Assembly: GCA_028687425.1 (NCBI GenBank)
Contig: JAQUAD010000006.1
Coordinates: 1-64,000, forward strand
Length of the DNA: 64,000 nt
Reading direction: 5' to 3'
Source: Sideroxydans sp.
GTDB lineage: Bacteria; Pseudomonadota; Gammaproteobacteria; Burkholderiales; Gallionellaceae
Within the stretch, counting starts at the first letter, position 1. Each line of letters starts with the position of its first letter. Shown here piece after piece: positions 44,586-54,532 of the stretch. The position numbers were made by a program, and so were the translations under genes. The notes under the pieces were generated by a model. It searched no databases and had not been told where the DNA came from. It was given only the letters and a program-made list of their open reading frames with translations.

Positions 44586-45083
44586 TTAAGAGTCTTCATC
44601 TTCTTCATCGATTTCTGATGACACAATTAAGGAATTGCCAGCCAAGGCGGAGAAGGAATTAATAATGTACGCAGCTTCAGTTATTACTCTTGTAGCAGTA
44701 CTTTTTGCTTTGAACTGGCCTCGATGAACAACATTGTTGCGTTCGTCATTAATATCTTCAGAACGTTTTTTAATATTCCTCAGTTCTTGTTCTTTTTCGG
44801 TTCCTTTGAATATTGGCAAAAGAAGCCGATCCACTTTTCCCATTAGGCCATTCGCCCACATCATTAGGTTTTCTACAAAATTCTCTGGGAGCTGACGGTT
44901 TTCCTGAAACTCTGCTTTTATGAGTAGGTTCGATGCTAGCTCTATGGTTGTCGCGGCTCGAATTACGACTGTAGAGTATTCCCCCCTTCGGAATAGGCCC
45001 AGTGTCTTTGCCCAATTCGAGGTTATCTTTTCTTCCAGTGATCTATCGCTATACGGTTTCCTCGGTCTCTTCGAAGTGGTCAT
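44586..45083 (-). CDS. HEPN-like protein of unknown function
   Basis: A 165-aa, helix-rich protein. It has the R-x4-H signature of HEPN ribonuclease-type domains in DERNNVVHRGQ (R115, H120), with preceding helices IRAATTIELASNLLIKAEFQ and VENLMMWANGLMGK. HEPN domains occur in toxins, Abi and CRISPR-associated nucleases. Base composition is clearly AT-richer than the rest of the window, and the gene lies between a MITE-like repeat and a metallohydrolase, so it looks horizontally acquired. No paired antitoxin gene was found. Start at ATG 45083 follows AGGGGT. Confidence 0.62.
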   Translation of the reverse strand: MTTSKRPRKPYSDRSLEEKITSNWAKTLGLFRRGEYSTVVIRAATTIELASNLLIKAEFQENRQLPENFVENLMMWANGLMGKVDRLLLPIFKGTEKEQELRNIKKRSEDINDERNNVVHRGQFKAKSTATRVITEAAYIINSFSALAGNSLIVSSEIDEEDEDS

Positions 45084-45201
45084 ATTATTTACCCCTAACA
45101 ATTACTAAAATTTACCCGCCAGACCAAACTGGCAATGATATGCGGGCAGATGATAGCCGTCGGTTGGCTGATAACGTCTATTAAGATGATTGAGTGAAGG
45201 T

Positions 45202-46107
45202 CTACTCCCACTCTAACACCGGAAACACCCGCGCAACATTCCGTCGGTTGGTGCTATCAAACAGCACCCATTTCCCCTTCTCCGATTGCGCCGCCGTGTC
45301 GATGGTTTGCTCCATGCTGTCGCCGCGTTTGATCGCGGCGCGCACGTCACTTAGCAATACCGTCAGGTAACGCTTCTCATCATCCAGTGCGACATCGCCT
45401 TTCGTCGTGACCGGGCCGTGGCCGGGCACGATGCGGGGGGATTTTTCTGCGCGTAGTTGTTCGATGACGTTGAGCCAAGATGCGATGTCGCCATCGACTG
45501 ACGGCGTGCGTTCGATGAACAGCAGGTCGCCGGTCCACAGTATCTTGCTGGCGCTGTCTTGCACGCTGAGGTCGGAAGGGCTGTGCGCGATGGGGTGGGC
45601 GGTGAGGTGCAGGGTGCGGTCGCCGAGGTCGAGGTCGTGGGTGGTCTCAACAGACAGATCGGGCGGGATGAGTTCTGTGCCTTTTGCATCTGCGTCTATC
45701 CATACGTTCTGGTTGCGCAGATAAGCTTCCTTGCGCAGCGCCATCTCGTTCGCCAGTTTGCTGTGGCCGACGAAGGTGGGCTTGTCCTGTTTGAAGGCGG
45801 CGCTGCCCATGGCGTGGTCGGGGTGCACGTGGGTCTGGATCACATACAGGATGGGTAGCTGGGTGACCTTGCGAATCTCTTTACGCAGTTTTGCGCCAAC
45901 GGATGGCGAGCCGCCGGTGTCGATCACGGCCACGCCTTTACTGCCGACGATGAAGCTGAGATTGCAGATGTCGCCGCCGTAATGTTCGGCGAGGTCTTTG
46001 TGTTCGCCGTGGTGTACGTACACGCCGGGGGCGATGTTCTCGATGTTGAAAGGTGATGCGAACGCGAGGGCGGGGAGGAGGGTGAGCAAACCTAGCAACG
46101 TTTTCAT
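45202..46107 (-). CDS. MBL-fold metallohydrolase, SoxH / quinoprotein-relay type
   Basis: A 301-aa exported metallohydrolase. Signal peptide MKTLLGLLTLLPALAFAS; zinc motif THVHPDHAMG near residue 106, HSPSDLSV, WTGDLLF and VPGHGPV complete the metal site. The C-terminus WVLFDSTNRRNVARVFPVLEWE-like tail is typical of the quinoprotein relay zinc metallohydrolase family, which includes SoxH of Paracoccus. Its role is unclear. Proximity to the sox genes fits SoxH but the opposite strand and intervening AT-rich gene weaken the link. Confidence 0.82.
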   Translation of the reverse strand: MKTLLGLLTLLPALAFASPFNIENIAPGVYVHHGEHKDLAEHYGGDICNLSFIVGSKGVAVIDTGGSPSVGAKLRKEIRKVTQLPILYVIQTHVHPDHAMGSAAFKQDKPTFVGHSKLANEMALRKEAYLRNQNVWIDADAKGTELIPPDLSVETTHDLDLGDRTLHLTAHPIAHSPSDLSVQDSASKILWTGDLLFIERTPSVDGDIASWLNVIEQLRAEKSPRIVPGHGPVTTKGDVALDDEKRYLTVLLSDVRAAIKRGDSMEQTIDTAAQSEKGKWVLFDSTNRRNVARVFPVLEWE

Positions 46108-46146
46108 ATGCGCCTTTCTGTGAAAGAGGAACATCGAATTCATTTT

Positions 46147-46210
46147 CCGTTCGCATTGAGCTTGTCGAAATGTGAACGGGGTTGTGCTTCGACAAGCTCA
46201 GCACGAACGG
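46147..46210. repeat. Long inverted repeat, CTGAGCTTGTCGAA type
   Basis: Arms of 23 bases (46147-46169 and 46188-46210) share TGAGCTTGTCGAA and CCGTTCG and differ only at three positions. This is the widespread REP-like element built on GAGCTTGTCGAA. It lies between sthA and the metallohydrolase. Confidence 0.88.
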
Positions 46211-46218
46211 TTTTTAGT

Positions 46219-47604
46219 TTAAGTGCGACGCTCCAATTGATGCGTGCAATCCAGCGCGGCCAGCTTATAACACTCGGCCAGCGTCGGGTAGTTGAACACG
46301 TTGCTGATCAGGTCGCGCACGCTGCCGTTGAGGTTCATCACCAGTTGGCCGATGTGCACCAGTTCGCTGGCTTGTTCGCCCACGATGTGTACGCCCAGCA
46401 GTTTCTCGGTGTCGGCATCCACCACCAGTTTCAGCAGGCCGTGCATGTCGCCGTTGATCTGGCCGCGCGCGCTGTCCTTGAAGTAGGCGCGGCCGACCAC
46501 GTAAGGGGCATTGGTTTGCTGCACTTCCTTCTCGGTCTTGCCGACGTAGGAGATCTCGGGGATGGTGTACACCGCCATCGGCAGGTTCTCGGCGGACTGT
46601 TGCTGCCCGCCGCCGAAAGCGTGCTGCACCGCCTGACGGCCTTGCTCCATGCCGGTAGAGGCGAGGGCGGGGCGGCCGATCAGGTCGCCCACAGCGTAGA
46701 TGTGCGGCACGCTGGTCTGGAACTGTGCGTTGACGGTGACCCAGCCTTCGTCGAGTTCGATCCCGGCATTCGCAACTTGCAGGCCCGCGCTGTTCGGTTC
46801 GCGGCCCTGCGCGAACAGCACCGCGTCGGTGCGGAATTCCTTGCCGCTCTCCAGACGTGTCAGCACGCCGTTGTCTTCGCGCTTGATCTCGGCCACGCGT
46901 TCCTGCATGTGGAAGTCGACGCCCATGGACAGGAAGCTGTCGGACAACACACCGACCACGTCTTCGCTCAGGTAGGTGAGCAATTGCTTGTGGCTGTCCA
47001 CCACCGATACGTGCACGCCGAGCGCGGCGAAGATGGATACGAATTCACAGGCGATCACCCCGCCGCCGACCACCAGCAGGCTGTCGGGCAGGTGGCGCAG
47101 GTTGAGGATGGAGGTGGAGTCCAGCACCGTGCGTTTGTCGAACGGGATGTTGGCCGGGCGGCGCGGACGCGAACCTGCAGCGAGCAGGATGAACTGCGCT
47201 GTGATCTTGCGCGCGTTGCCGGAAGCATCGGTGACTTGCAGCGTGTGTTCGTCGATGAACGATGCTTCGCCGGGGATGAGCGCCACGCCGTGTTTCAGCA
47301 GGCGTTGCAGGATGACCGATTCCTGTTGCGCGATCACGCCTTCCTTGCGGCGCACCGCATCGGCCAGCAGGCCGTGGCGGTTGCGGCTGTCCGTGGTGAG
47401 CGGGGAACGCATGCCGCCGGAACGCGACAACAGATACGCCACTTCGCGCATCGCCTTGCTGGGGATGGTGCCGGTTTGTAAGCCCGCACCGCCGATCTTC
47501 GGTTTACGCTCGATGATCGCCGCGCGCTTGCCCATGCGGGCCGCTTGCCAGGCTGCGTGTTGACCGGCGGGGCCGGAGCCGACGATGAGTATGTCGTAAT
47601 CCAT
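46219..47604 (-). CDS. sthA: Soluble pyridine nucleotide transhydrogenase
   Basis: A 461-aa FAD flavoprotein that interconverts NADH and NADPH. The FAD motif DILIVGSGPAGQHAAWQAA is at the N-terminus. Where dihydrolipoamide dehydrogenase would have the redox CxxxxC, this protein has LQTGTIPSKAMRE, the mark of SthA. The NAD motif LVVGGGVIACEFVSIFAALG and C-terminal dimer domain are intact, length normal. It is preceded by metG on the same strand with a 24-base gap. Confidence 0.93.
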   Translation of the reverse strand: MDYDILIVGSGPAGQHAAWQAARMGKRAAIIERKPKIGGAGLQTGTIPSKAMREVAYLLSRSGGMRSPLTTDSRNRHGLLADAVRRKEGVIAQQESVILQRLLKHGVALIPGEASFIDEHTLQVTDASGNARKITAQFILLAAGSRPRRPANIPFDKRTVLDSTSILNLRHLPDSLLVVGGGVIACEFVSIFAALGVHVSVVDSHKQLLTYLSEDVVGVLSDSFLSMGVDFHMQERVAEIKREDNGVLTRLESGKEFRTDAVLFAQGREPNSAGLQVANAGIELDEGWVTVNAQFQTSVPHIYAVGDLIGRPALASTGMEQGRQAVQHAFGGGQQQSAENLPMAVYTIPEISYVGKTEKEVQQTNAPYVVGRAYFKDSARGQINGDMHGLLKLVVDADTEKLLGVHIVGEQASELVHIGQLVMNLNGSVRDLISNVFNYPTLAECYKLAALDCTHQLERRT

Positions 47605-47628
47605 CTTTTCGACTCCTTGGCTGGGTGA

Positions 47629-49695
47629 TTACTTGATGCGCATGCCCGGCTGTGCGCCGTCATCCGGTGACAGGATGAACAGGCCGGGTTCGCTGCCGGA
47701 AGCGGCCAGCACCATGCCCTCGGACATCCCGAACTTCATCTTGCGCGGGGCGAGGTTGGCGACCATCACAGTCATGCGGCCTTTCAGCTTCTCGGGATCG
47801 TAGGCGGACTTGATGCCTGCGAACACGTTGCGCGGTTTTTCTTCGCCGATATCCAGCGTCAGCTGGATCAGCTTGTCCGCACCTTCCACGTGCTGCGCAT
47901 CCACGATGCGTGCCACGCGCAGGTCGATCTTCACGAAGTCGTCGATGGCGATGGTCTCGGCGATCGGCTCGATGGCTTTCTGTTGATGTTCGGCGTGGCG
48001 TTGCTCGGAATGTGATTCGGTCATGTTCTTCAGACTTTCCTGGTTGGCGGCGACCATCGCTTCGATCAGTTTGGGATCGAGGCGGGTCGCCAGATGTTGA
48101 TAGGTGTTGATACTGTGGCCGGCGGGCAGCGGCTGCCATGCACCACTCCATGTCAGCGGCGCGATGTTGAGGAAGCTTTCCACCTGTGCAGCGAGTTGCG
48201 GCAGCACGGGCTTCAGGTACAGCGTGAGGTCACGGAACAGGGTCAGGGCGGTGGAGCAGACTTCGTGCAACTCGGCTTCCTTGCCTTCCTGTTTGGCCAT
48301 CGCCCAAGGCGCTTTCTCTGCGATGTACTGATTCGCCAGGTCGGCCAGGCGCATGATCTCGCGCAGCGCACGGGCGAAGTCGCGCTCCTCGAAGCAGCGT
48401 GCGATCTCGTTGCTATCGAACGCGGCCTTGAACTCTGCACTGGCAGCGGCATCGCAGCTGCCCAGCTTGCCGTCGAAGCGCTTGCTGATGAAGCCCGCGC
48501 AGCGGCTGGCGATATTGATGAACTTGCCGATCAGGTCGCTGTTCACCTTGGCCACGAAGTCTTCGAGGTTGAGGTCGATGTCTTCCATGGTGCCGTTCAA
48601 CTTGGCAGCGTAGTAGTAGCGCAGGTATTCGGTGTTCTTGATGTGGTCCACATAGCTGCGCGCAGTGATGAAGGTGCCGCGCGACTTGCTCATCTTCTCG
48701 CCGTTCACGGTGAGGAAGCCGTGCGCGAACAACTTGGTCGGTGTGCGGTAACCGGCGTGCTGCAACATCGCGGGCCAGAACAGTGCGTGGAAATACAGGA
48801 TGTCCTTGCCGATGAAGTGGTACAGCTCGGCGTCCGAACCCTGCTTCCAGTAGGCGTCGAAGTCTATGCCTTTCTTGTCGCACAGCTGTTTGAAGCTGCC
48901 CATGTAACCCACGGGTGCATCCAGCCACACATAGAAATACTTGCCCGGTGCATCGGGGATCTCGAAACCGAAATAGGGGGCATCGCGCGAGATGTCCCAG
49001 TCGGAGAGTTTGTTCTCGCCTTCTGCGCCCAGCCATTCCTGCATCTTGTTCGCGGCTTCGTTCTGCAGCGCGCCGCCGCGCGTCCACTGGCGCAGGAACT
49101 GCTGGCAGGTGTCAGCGGAGAGCTTGAAGAAGTAATGATCGGAGTTGCGCAGTTCGGGTTTGGCACCGGATACGGCGGAGAATGGTTCGATCAGGTCGGT
49201 GGGCGCATAGGCTGCGCCGCACACCTCGCAGTTGTCACCGTACTGGTCCTTGGCGTGGCACTTGGGGCACTCGCCCTTGATGAAGCGGTCCGGCAGGAAC
49301 ATGTTCTTCACCGGGTCGAAATACTGCTCGATGGAGCGCACATCGATCAGGTCGTTGGCCTTGAGGGTCTTGTAGATGCCTTGGGCGAACGCCTTGTTCT
49401 CGTCCGAATTGGTCGAGCCGTAGTTGTCGAAATTGACGTGGAAGGCGGAGAAGTCGTCGAAATGCTCCTGCCACACACGGGCGATCAGTTGTTCCGGAGT
49501 GACGCCTTCCTTTTCTGCACGCAGCATGATGGGCGTGCCGTGGGTGTCGTCGGCGCAGACGTAATGGCATTCATGGCTGCGCATCTTCTGGAAACGCACC
49601 CAGATGTCGGTCTGGATGTATTCAACGAGGTGGCCGAGGTGGATGCTGCCATTGGCGTAGGGCAGCGCGGAAGTCACTAAAATTTTGCGGGTCAT
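47629..49695 (-). CDS. metG: Methionyl-tRNA synthetase
   Basis: A 688-aa class I aminoacyl-tRNA synthetase. [19 protein letters not shown] carries the HIGH motif at its HLGH; KMSKSRG near residue 336 is the KMSKS loop; a zinc knuckle with four cysteines ([17 protein letters not shown]) lies near 145. The C-terminal domain after residue 575 is the tRNA-binding OB-fold ([20 protein letters not shown]). Start ATG 49695 follows AAGGAAT. Confidence 0.97.
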   Translation of the reverse strand: MTRKILVTSALPYANGSIHLGHLVEYIQTDIWVRFQKMRSHECHYVCADDTHGTPIMLRAEKEGVTPEQLIARVWQEHFDDFSAFHVNFDNYGSTNSDENKAFAQGIYKTLKANDLIDVRSIEQYFDPVKNMFLPDRFIKGECPKCHAKDQYGDNCEVCGAAYAPTDLIEPFSAVSGAKPELRNSDHYFFKLSADTCQQFLRQWTRGGALQNEAANKMQEWLGAEGENKLSDWDISRDAPYFGFEIPDAPGKYFYVWLDAPVGYMGSFKQLCDKKGIDFDAYWKQGSDAELYHFIGKDILYFHALFWPAMLQHAGYRTPTKLFAHGFLTVNGEKMSKSRGTFITARSYVDHIKNTEYLRYYYAAKLNGTMEDIDLNLEDFVAKVNSDLIGKFINIASRCAGFISKRFDGKLGSCDAAASAEFKAAFDSNEIARCFEERDFARALREIMRLADLANQYIAEKAPWAMAKQEGKEAELHEVCSTALTLFRDLTLYLKPVLPQLAAQVESFLNIAPLTWSGAWQPLPAGHSINTYQHLATRLDPKLIEAMVAANQESLKNMTESHSEQRHAEHQQKAIEPIAETIAIDDFVKIDLRVARIVDAQHVEGADKLIQLTLDIGEEKPRNVFAGIKSAYDPEKLKGRMTVMVANLAPRKMKFGMSEGMVLAASGSEPGLFILSPDDGAQPGMRIK

Positions 49696-49792
49696 ACGGG
49701 ATTCCTTGAGTAAGGCGCGATTGTAGCAAAAGCCACGCACTGCCGAGGAATTAGGTAAAATCGCGCCCGCTTCAACCTATCAAGGAAACGAG

Positions 49793-50359
49793 ATGAGCAT
49801 CAAGTCAGACAAGTGGATACGTCGCATGGCCGAGCAGCACGGCATGATCGATCCGTTCGAGCCTAACCAGGTGAAGGAAGTGAACGGCCAGAAGATCGTG
49901 TCCTATGGCACTTCCAGCTACGGTTACGATATCCGCTGCTCGCGTGAATTCAAGCTGTTCACCAACATCAACAGCACCATCGTCGATCCCAAGAACTTCG
50001 ACCCGAATTCCTTCGTGAGCGTCGAGGCTGACTATTGCGTCATCCCGCCCAACTCCTTCGCTCTGGCCCGCACTGTGGAATATTTCCGCATCCCGCGCAA
50101 TGTGCTGACCGTCTGCCTGGGAAAATCCACCTATGCCCGTTGCGGCATCATCGTCAACGTCACCCCGTTCGAACCCGAGTGGGAAGGCTATGTGACGCTG
50201 GAGTTCTCCAACACCACGCCGCTCCCCGCCAAGATCTACGCCAACGAAGGCGTGGCGCAGGTGTTGTTCTTCGAGAGCGACGAAGTGTGCGAGACCTCCT
50301 ATAAAGACCGTGGCGGCAAGTACCAAGGCCAGGTCGGCGTGACCCTGCCCAAGACCTGA
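49793..50359 (+). CDS. dcd: dCTP deaminase
   Basis: A 188-aa enzyme converting dCTP to dUTP for thymidylate synthesis. Motifs [20 protein letters not shown] near residue 38, [14 protein letters not shown] (active site) near residue 105, and [20 protein letters not shown]. Length matches the family. Ribosome-binding site AAGGAAACG. Its stop overlaps the start of the next small gene. Confidence 0.97.
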   Translation: MSIKSDKWIRRMAEQHGMIDPFEPNQVKEVNGQKIVSYGTSSYGYDIRCSREFKLFTNINSTIVDPKNFDPNSFVSVEADYCVIPPNSFALARTVEYFRIPRNVLTVCLGKSTYARCGIIVNVTPFEPEWEGYVTLEFSNTTPLPAKIYANEGVAQVLFFESDEVCETSYKDRGGKYQGQVGVTLPKT

Positions 50360-50580
50360 TGGACAAGATCAAGGACATCGTCTGGCGCTCACCCGAAGGC
50401 GAGGTGGTGGCCTGTTACGAGAAGAACAAAGTCATGCAGGAGAACCTGGCCGAGATCGGTCAGATCTGCCGCGACGCACTGGAAGACGCCGTGCTCATGG
50501 GCTGCGACGAACAGCAGTTCCGTGAGGTGCTGGCTGATCTGGTCGCCACCCTCGCCAGTCCGTATCCGGCTGGCAAATAA
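50359..50580 (+). CDS. Small protein of unknown function coupled to dcd
   Basis: A 73-aa protein that begins one base inside the dcd stop codon (TGATGG), implying translational coupling. It is acidic and helical: KIKDIVWRSPEGEVVACYEK, then ENLAEIGQICRDALEDAVL and CDEQQFREVLADLVATLASP. No domain is recognised. Three cysteines are present but no typical metal motif. Its function could relate to dcd, but this is only positional. Confidence 0.72.
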   Translation: MDKIKDIVWRSPEGEVVACYEKNKVMQENLAEIGQICRDALEDAVLMGCDEQQFREVLADLVATLASPYPAGK

Positions 50581-50647
50581 GTCCCTTTCATTCACCGCTC
50601 AATCTGCGACAATCCGCGCAAAATTCATTCCCCTTGGGAGATAGCTA

Positions 50648-52894
50648 ATGAAATTCAGGTTCCCTATCATCATCATTGACGAAGACTTCCGTTCGGAGAA
50701 TGCCAGCGGCTTGGGTATCCGTGCGCTGGCCGATGCCATCGAGAAAGAAGGCATGGAAGTGCTGGGCGTCACCAGCTACGGCGACCTGACTTCGTTCGCG
50801 CAACAGCAGAGCCGCGCGTCGGCCTTCCTGCTGTCTATCGATGACGAGGAGTTCGGCGGCGGCAGCAAGGAAGAGACCGAGGCGGCGTTGAAGACCCTGC
50901 GCGCGTTCGTTGCCGAGATCCGCTTCCGCAATGCGGACATCCCCATCTACCTGTACGGCGAGACGCGTACCTCGCGCCACATCCCCAACGACATCCTGCG
51001 CGAGCTGCACGGCTTCATCCACATGCACGAGGACACGCCGGAGTTCGTGGCACGCCACATCATCCGCGAAGCGCGCAGCTATCTTGATTCGCTGGCACCG
51101 CCGTTCTTCCGCGCGCTCACCCATTACGCGCAGGACGGCTCCTATTCCTGGCACTGCCCCGGCCACTCCGGCGGCGTGGCGTTCCTGAAGTCGCCGGTGG
51201 GGCAGATGTTCCACCAGTTCTTCGGCGAGAACATGCTGCGCGCCGACGTGTGTAACGCGGTGGACGAGCTAGGTCAGTTGCTCGACCACACCGGCCCGGT
51301 GGCGGCTTCCGAACGCAATGCCGCGCGCATCTTCAATGCCGACCATCTGTTCTTCGTGACCAATGGCACTTCGACCTCGAACAAGATCGTGTGGCACTCC
51401 ATGGTGGCGCCGGGCGACATCGTGGTGGTGGACCGCAACTGCCACAAGTCCAACCTGCACGCGATCATGATGACCGGCGCGATCCCGGTGTTCCTGATGC
51501 CCACGCGCAACCACTACGGCATCATCGGCCCCATCCCGAAGTCGGAGTTCGAACCGGCGAACATCCAGAAGAAGATCGACGCCAATCCCTTCATCACCGA
51601 CAAGACCAAGAAGCCGCGCATCCTCACCATCACGCAGAGCACCTATGACGGTGTGGTGTACAACGTCGAGATGCTGAAAGAGATGCTGGACGGCAAGATC
51701 GACACGCTGCATTTCGATGAGGCATGGTTGCCGCATGCCGCATTCCATCCCTTCTACAAGGACATGCACGCTATCGGCCGCAATCGTCCGCGCGCCAAGG
51801 ATTCGATGATCTTCTCCACGCAGTCCACGCACAAGCTGCTGGCCGGCCTGTCGCAGGCCTCGCAGATCTTGGTGCGCGAATCGGAGACGCGCAAACTGAA
51901 CAGCCACATGTTCAATGAAGCCTACCTGATGCACACCTCCACCTCGCCGCAATACTCCATCATCGCCTCGTGCGACGTGGCGGCCGCGATGATGGAACCG
52001 CCCGGCGGCACCGCACTGGTGGAAGAGTCCATCGCCGAGGCGCTCGACTTCCGTCGCGCCATGCGCAAGGTGGACGAAGAGTACGGCGAGGACTGGTGGT
52101 TCAAGGTGTGGGGGCCGGACAACATCGCCGAAGAGGGTATCGGCGAGCGCGACGACTGGATGCTGCACCCGCAGGACAAGTGGCACGGCTTCGGCAAACT
52201 GGCCGATGGTTTCAACATGCTGGACCCGATCAAGGCCACCGTCATCACCCCGGGTCTGGACGTCGACGGCGACTTCGCCGACAGCGGCATCCCGGCTTCC
52301 ATGGTCACCAAATACCTAGCCGAGCACGGCGTGATCGTGGAGAAGTGCGGCCTGTATTCCTTCTTCATCATGTTCACCATCGGCATTACCAAGGGCCGCT
52401 GGAACACGCTGCTCACCGCCTTGCAGCAGTTCAAGGACGACTACGACAAGAATGCGCCGATCTGGCGCATCCTGCCGGAATTCGCCGCCAAGCGTCCGGA
52501 GTACGAACGTACCGGCCTGCGCGACCTGTGCCAGCAGATCCACGACACCTATAAACAGAACAACGTGGCCAAGATGACCACCGAGATGTATCTGTCCGAC
52601 ATGCAGCCTGCGATGAAGCCGTCCGACGCTTTCGCCAAGATGGCGCACGACGAGATCGAGCGCGTGCCGGTGGACGAACTGGAAGGCCGCATCACCGCCG
52701 TGCTGCTCACACCGTATCCGCCGGGCATCCCGCTGCTGATCCCGGGCGAGCGCTTCAACAAGACCATCGTCGATTACCTGAAGTTCGCGCGCGAATTCAA
52801 CAAGAAGTTCCCGGGCTTCGAGACCGACATCCACGGACTGGTGTCGGACAAGATCAACGGAGAGCGTGTGTATTTCGTCGACTGCGTGAAGTAA
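50648..52894 (+). CDS. Orn/Lys/Arg decarboxylase (PLP)
   Basis: A 748-aa fold-type I decarboxylase. An N-terminal flavodoxin-like wing domain (residues 1-130) precedes the PLP domain: [18 protein letters not shown] near 175, [13 protein letters not shown] with the PLP lysine at about 396, and C-terminal LLIPGERF. The family includes inducible arginine, lysine and ornithine decarboxylases; specificity is not settled by motifs alone. Such enzymes feed polyamine synthesis or acid resistance. Preceded by GGGAG. Confidence 0.93.
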   Translation: MKFRFPIIIIDEDFRSENASGLGIRALADAIEKEGMEVLGVTSYGDLTSFAQQQSRASAFLLSIDDEEFGGGSKEETEAALKTLRAFVAEIRFRNADIPIYLYGETRTSRHIPNDILRELHGFIHMHEDTPEFVARHIIREARSYLDSLAPPFFRALTHYAQDGSYSWHCPGHSGGVAFLKSPVGQMFHQFFGENMLRADVCNAVDELGQLLDHTGPVAASERNAARIFNADHLFFVTNGTSTSNKIVWHSMVAPGDIVVVDRNCHKSNLHAIMMTGAIPVFLMPTRNHYGIIGPIPKSEFEPANIQKKIDANPFITDKTKKPRILTITQSTYDGVVYNVEMLKEMLDGKIDTLHFDEAWLPHAAFHPFYKDMHAIGRNRPRAKDSMIFSTQSTHKLLAGLSQASQILVRESETRKLNSHMFNEAYLMHTSTSPQYSIIASCDVAAAMMEPPGGTALVEESIAEALDFRRAMRKVDEEYGEDWWFKVWGPDNIAEEGIGERDDWMLHPQDKWHGFGKLADGFNMLDPIKATVITPGLDVDGDFADSGIPASMVTKYLAEHGVIVEKCGLYSFFIMFTIGITKGRWNTLLTALQQFKDDYDKNAPIWRILPEFAAKRPEYERTGLRDLCQQIHDTYKQNNVAKMTTEMYLSDMQPAMKPSDAFAKMAHDEIERVPVDELEGRITAVLLTPYPPGIPLLIPGERFNKTIVDYLKFAREFNKKFPGFETDIHGLVSDKINGERVYFVDCVK

Positions 52895-52904
52895 GCCTGC
52901 GGCC

Positions 52905-53411
52905 ATGAGCGCTGTGATCCGGGCGATACAGGCGGACATCACGACGCTCAAGGTCGATGCCATCGTCAATGCGGCGAACAACTCGCTGCTGGGCGGCGGC
53001 GGGGTGGACGGTGCGATCCATCGCGCAGCAGGAACAGCGTTGCTTGACGAGTGCCGCACGCTGGGAGGCTGCGAAACAGGCGACGCCAAACTTACGCATG
53101 GTCACCGTCTCGCCGCCAAGTACATCATCCACACCGTCGGGCCCGTCTGGCACGGCGGCGCACAAGGCGAAGCGGCGCTGCTGGCAGCCTGCTATCGCCG
53201 CTCGCTGCAAGTCGCTGCCGAGCACGGTATCCGCACCATCGCCTTTCCTTCCATCAGCACAGGCGTATACGGCTATCCGAAGGAAGCCGCTGCACGCATC
53301 GCAGTGGCAACTGCGCGGGACTTCCTGAGCCAGCGCAGCACGCTACAGGAAGTTATCTTTTGCTGTTACTCGGAGCTGGATCTGGAGATATACCAAGCGC
53401 TGCTGGTTTGA
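52905..53411 (+). CDS. O-acetyl-ADP-ribose deacetylase (macro domain)
   Basis: A 168-aa MacroD/YmdB-type protein that hydrolyses ADP-ribose derivatives. The ligand motif [20 protein letters not shown] is at about residues 23-42, with [12 protein letters not shown] near 120 forming the substrate loop. Length is typical. It starts 10 bases after the decarboxylase stop, probably cotranscribed; a functional link is not obvious. Confidence 0.93.
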   Translation: MSAVIRAIQADITTLKVDAIVNAANNSLLGGGGVDGAIHRAAGTALLDECRTLGGCETGDAKLTHGHRLAAKYIIHTVGPVWHGGAQGEAALLAACYRRSLQVAAEHGIRTIAFPSISTGVYGYPKEAAARIAVATARDFLSQRSTLQEVIFCCYSELDLEIYQALLV

Positions 53412-53469
53412 GGCGTTTGCCGGTAGCCTGTCCCTGAGGCTTTGCGATGGGTTGTATGTCGCGTAGCGA

Positions 53470-54414
53470 TCAATGTTGGTGCCCCAGTCGCACTTCAATT
53501 GCCGGGTGGCGCGCGACCAGTTCTTTCATGCTTTTCAGGTTCTTCAGATTGCGTTCGTGATCCGCCGTGAAATCGCCCGGCTCCACCGTATGTTCCCAGC
53601 CCCAGCGTGTGATGCATGCATCGCCGGTCATCAACACCGGGCCGCGCGTGGTGCGGATCAGGAAGGCGACGCTGCCCGGCGAATGTCCCGGCACGCTGAT
53701 GACGAATGCCGATCCGTCGCCGAAGAGGTCGATGATGCCTTCGAAATTTCCCTGCGGATCGGGCTGGAAATGCCATTCCTGCAGCGGCTGTTTACCTTTC
53801 AGGAGCTGGTCGGTCGCGCCGCGCACGAACAAGTTCTTGAAGTGGGATGCCGAGGATTCCGTTGCGCCGATATACAGCGGGACATCAGCCGCGATGTCGG
53901 GCATGCCGGCGATGTGATCCAGATGCAGGTGGGTGAAGAACACGCCCGACAATTTTCCGTTCAGCTCTTGCAGCATCTCGTCGGTGCTCTTGCGGATATG
54001 CAGCTTTTCCAGATGCATCGCTTGTTGGATTATCCAGTTCAGCCCGTGCTTGCCGGGATCGTCCAGCAGCTTTTGTGACACGCCGGTATCGATGATGAAG
54101 TTTCCGTAGCGCGGGTGTTTCAGCAGGTGCGCATAGATCTGTATCGGCTCGTCTCTATCCTCGAGTCCTGCCTGGGTGGCTGCTGCGCTGTCCAGATTCA
54201 GCAGGCCTGCGAGCGATACGGACCAGTCCGCGCTGTTGATCGTTTCCAGTTCGACGGGGCCGGCTTGATCGATCATTTGCTCCATCTCTGCGCTGCCGGA
54301 AGGCTGGCCGAGGGCGGGTTGTTGGGCCAGCGTATGGCTGGAAAGGCTGCATCCCTGCAATGCCAGCAGCAGCGTGCAGGCGAGCATAGTGAATACGGTA
54401 TGGTTGGTTTTCAT
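53470..54414 (-). CDS. MBL-fold lipoprotein
   Basis: A 314-aa metallohydrolase with a lipoprotein signal (LLLALQGC, lipobox cysteine near residue 21). The zinc motif FFTHLHLDHIAGMPD near residue 160 (HxHxDH), later HSPGSVAF, TGDACI and C-terminal RLGHQH fit an AHL-lactonase-like metallo-beta-lactamase. It is divergent from a LysR gene, and such pairs are often coregulated. Start ATG 54414 begins the signal peptide; an in-frame ATG upstream (54447) would add non-signal residues. Confidence 0.85.
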   Translation of the reverse strand: MKTNHTVFTMLACTLLLALQGCSLSSHTLAQQPALGQPSGSAEMEQMIDQAGPVELETINSADWSVSLAGLLNLDSAAATQAGLEDRDEPIQIYAHLLKHPRYGNFIIDTGVSQKLLDDPGKHGLNWIIQQAMHLEKLHIRKSTDEMLQELNGKLSGVFFTHLHLDHIAGMPDIAADVPLYIGATESSASHFKNLFVRGATDQLLKGKQPLQEWHFQPDPQGNFEGIIDLFGDGSAFVISVPGHSPGSVAFLIRTTRGPVLMTGDACITRWGWEHTVEPGDFTADHERNLKNLKSMKELVARHPAIEVRLGHQH

Positions 54415-54532
54415 GTGGACGCTCCCGAAAAGTGCCACCATACTCACACATCCGCATATCGCTTAACAATTGGCGAAATATGGATGTATTCATCCATTAT
54501 CGGATGGACTCTTCGATCACATGGAGGCGGGT

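Noticed and set aside
44496-46210. CRISPR array
   Set aside because: The repeats are two different single palindromes without regular spacers.
46219-47604. Dihydrolipoamide dehydrogenase
   Set aside because: The CxxxxC redox motif is replaced with TGTIPSK, which is the transhydrogenase pattern, and no 2-oxoacid dehydrogenase genes are near.
48094-49680. Long open frame antisense to metG
   Set aside because: The minus-strand gene has full synthetase motifs. The opposite frame shows no recognisable domain.
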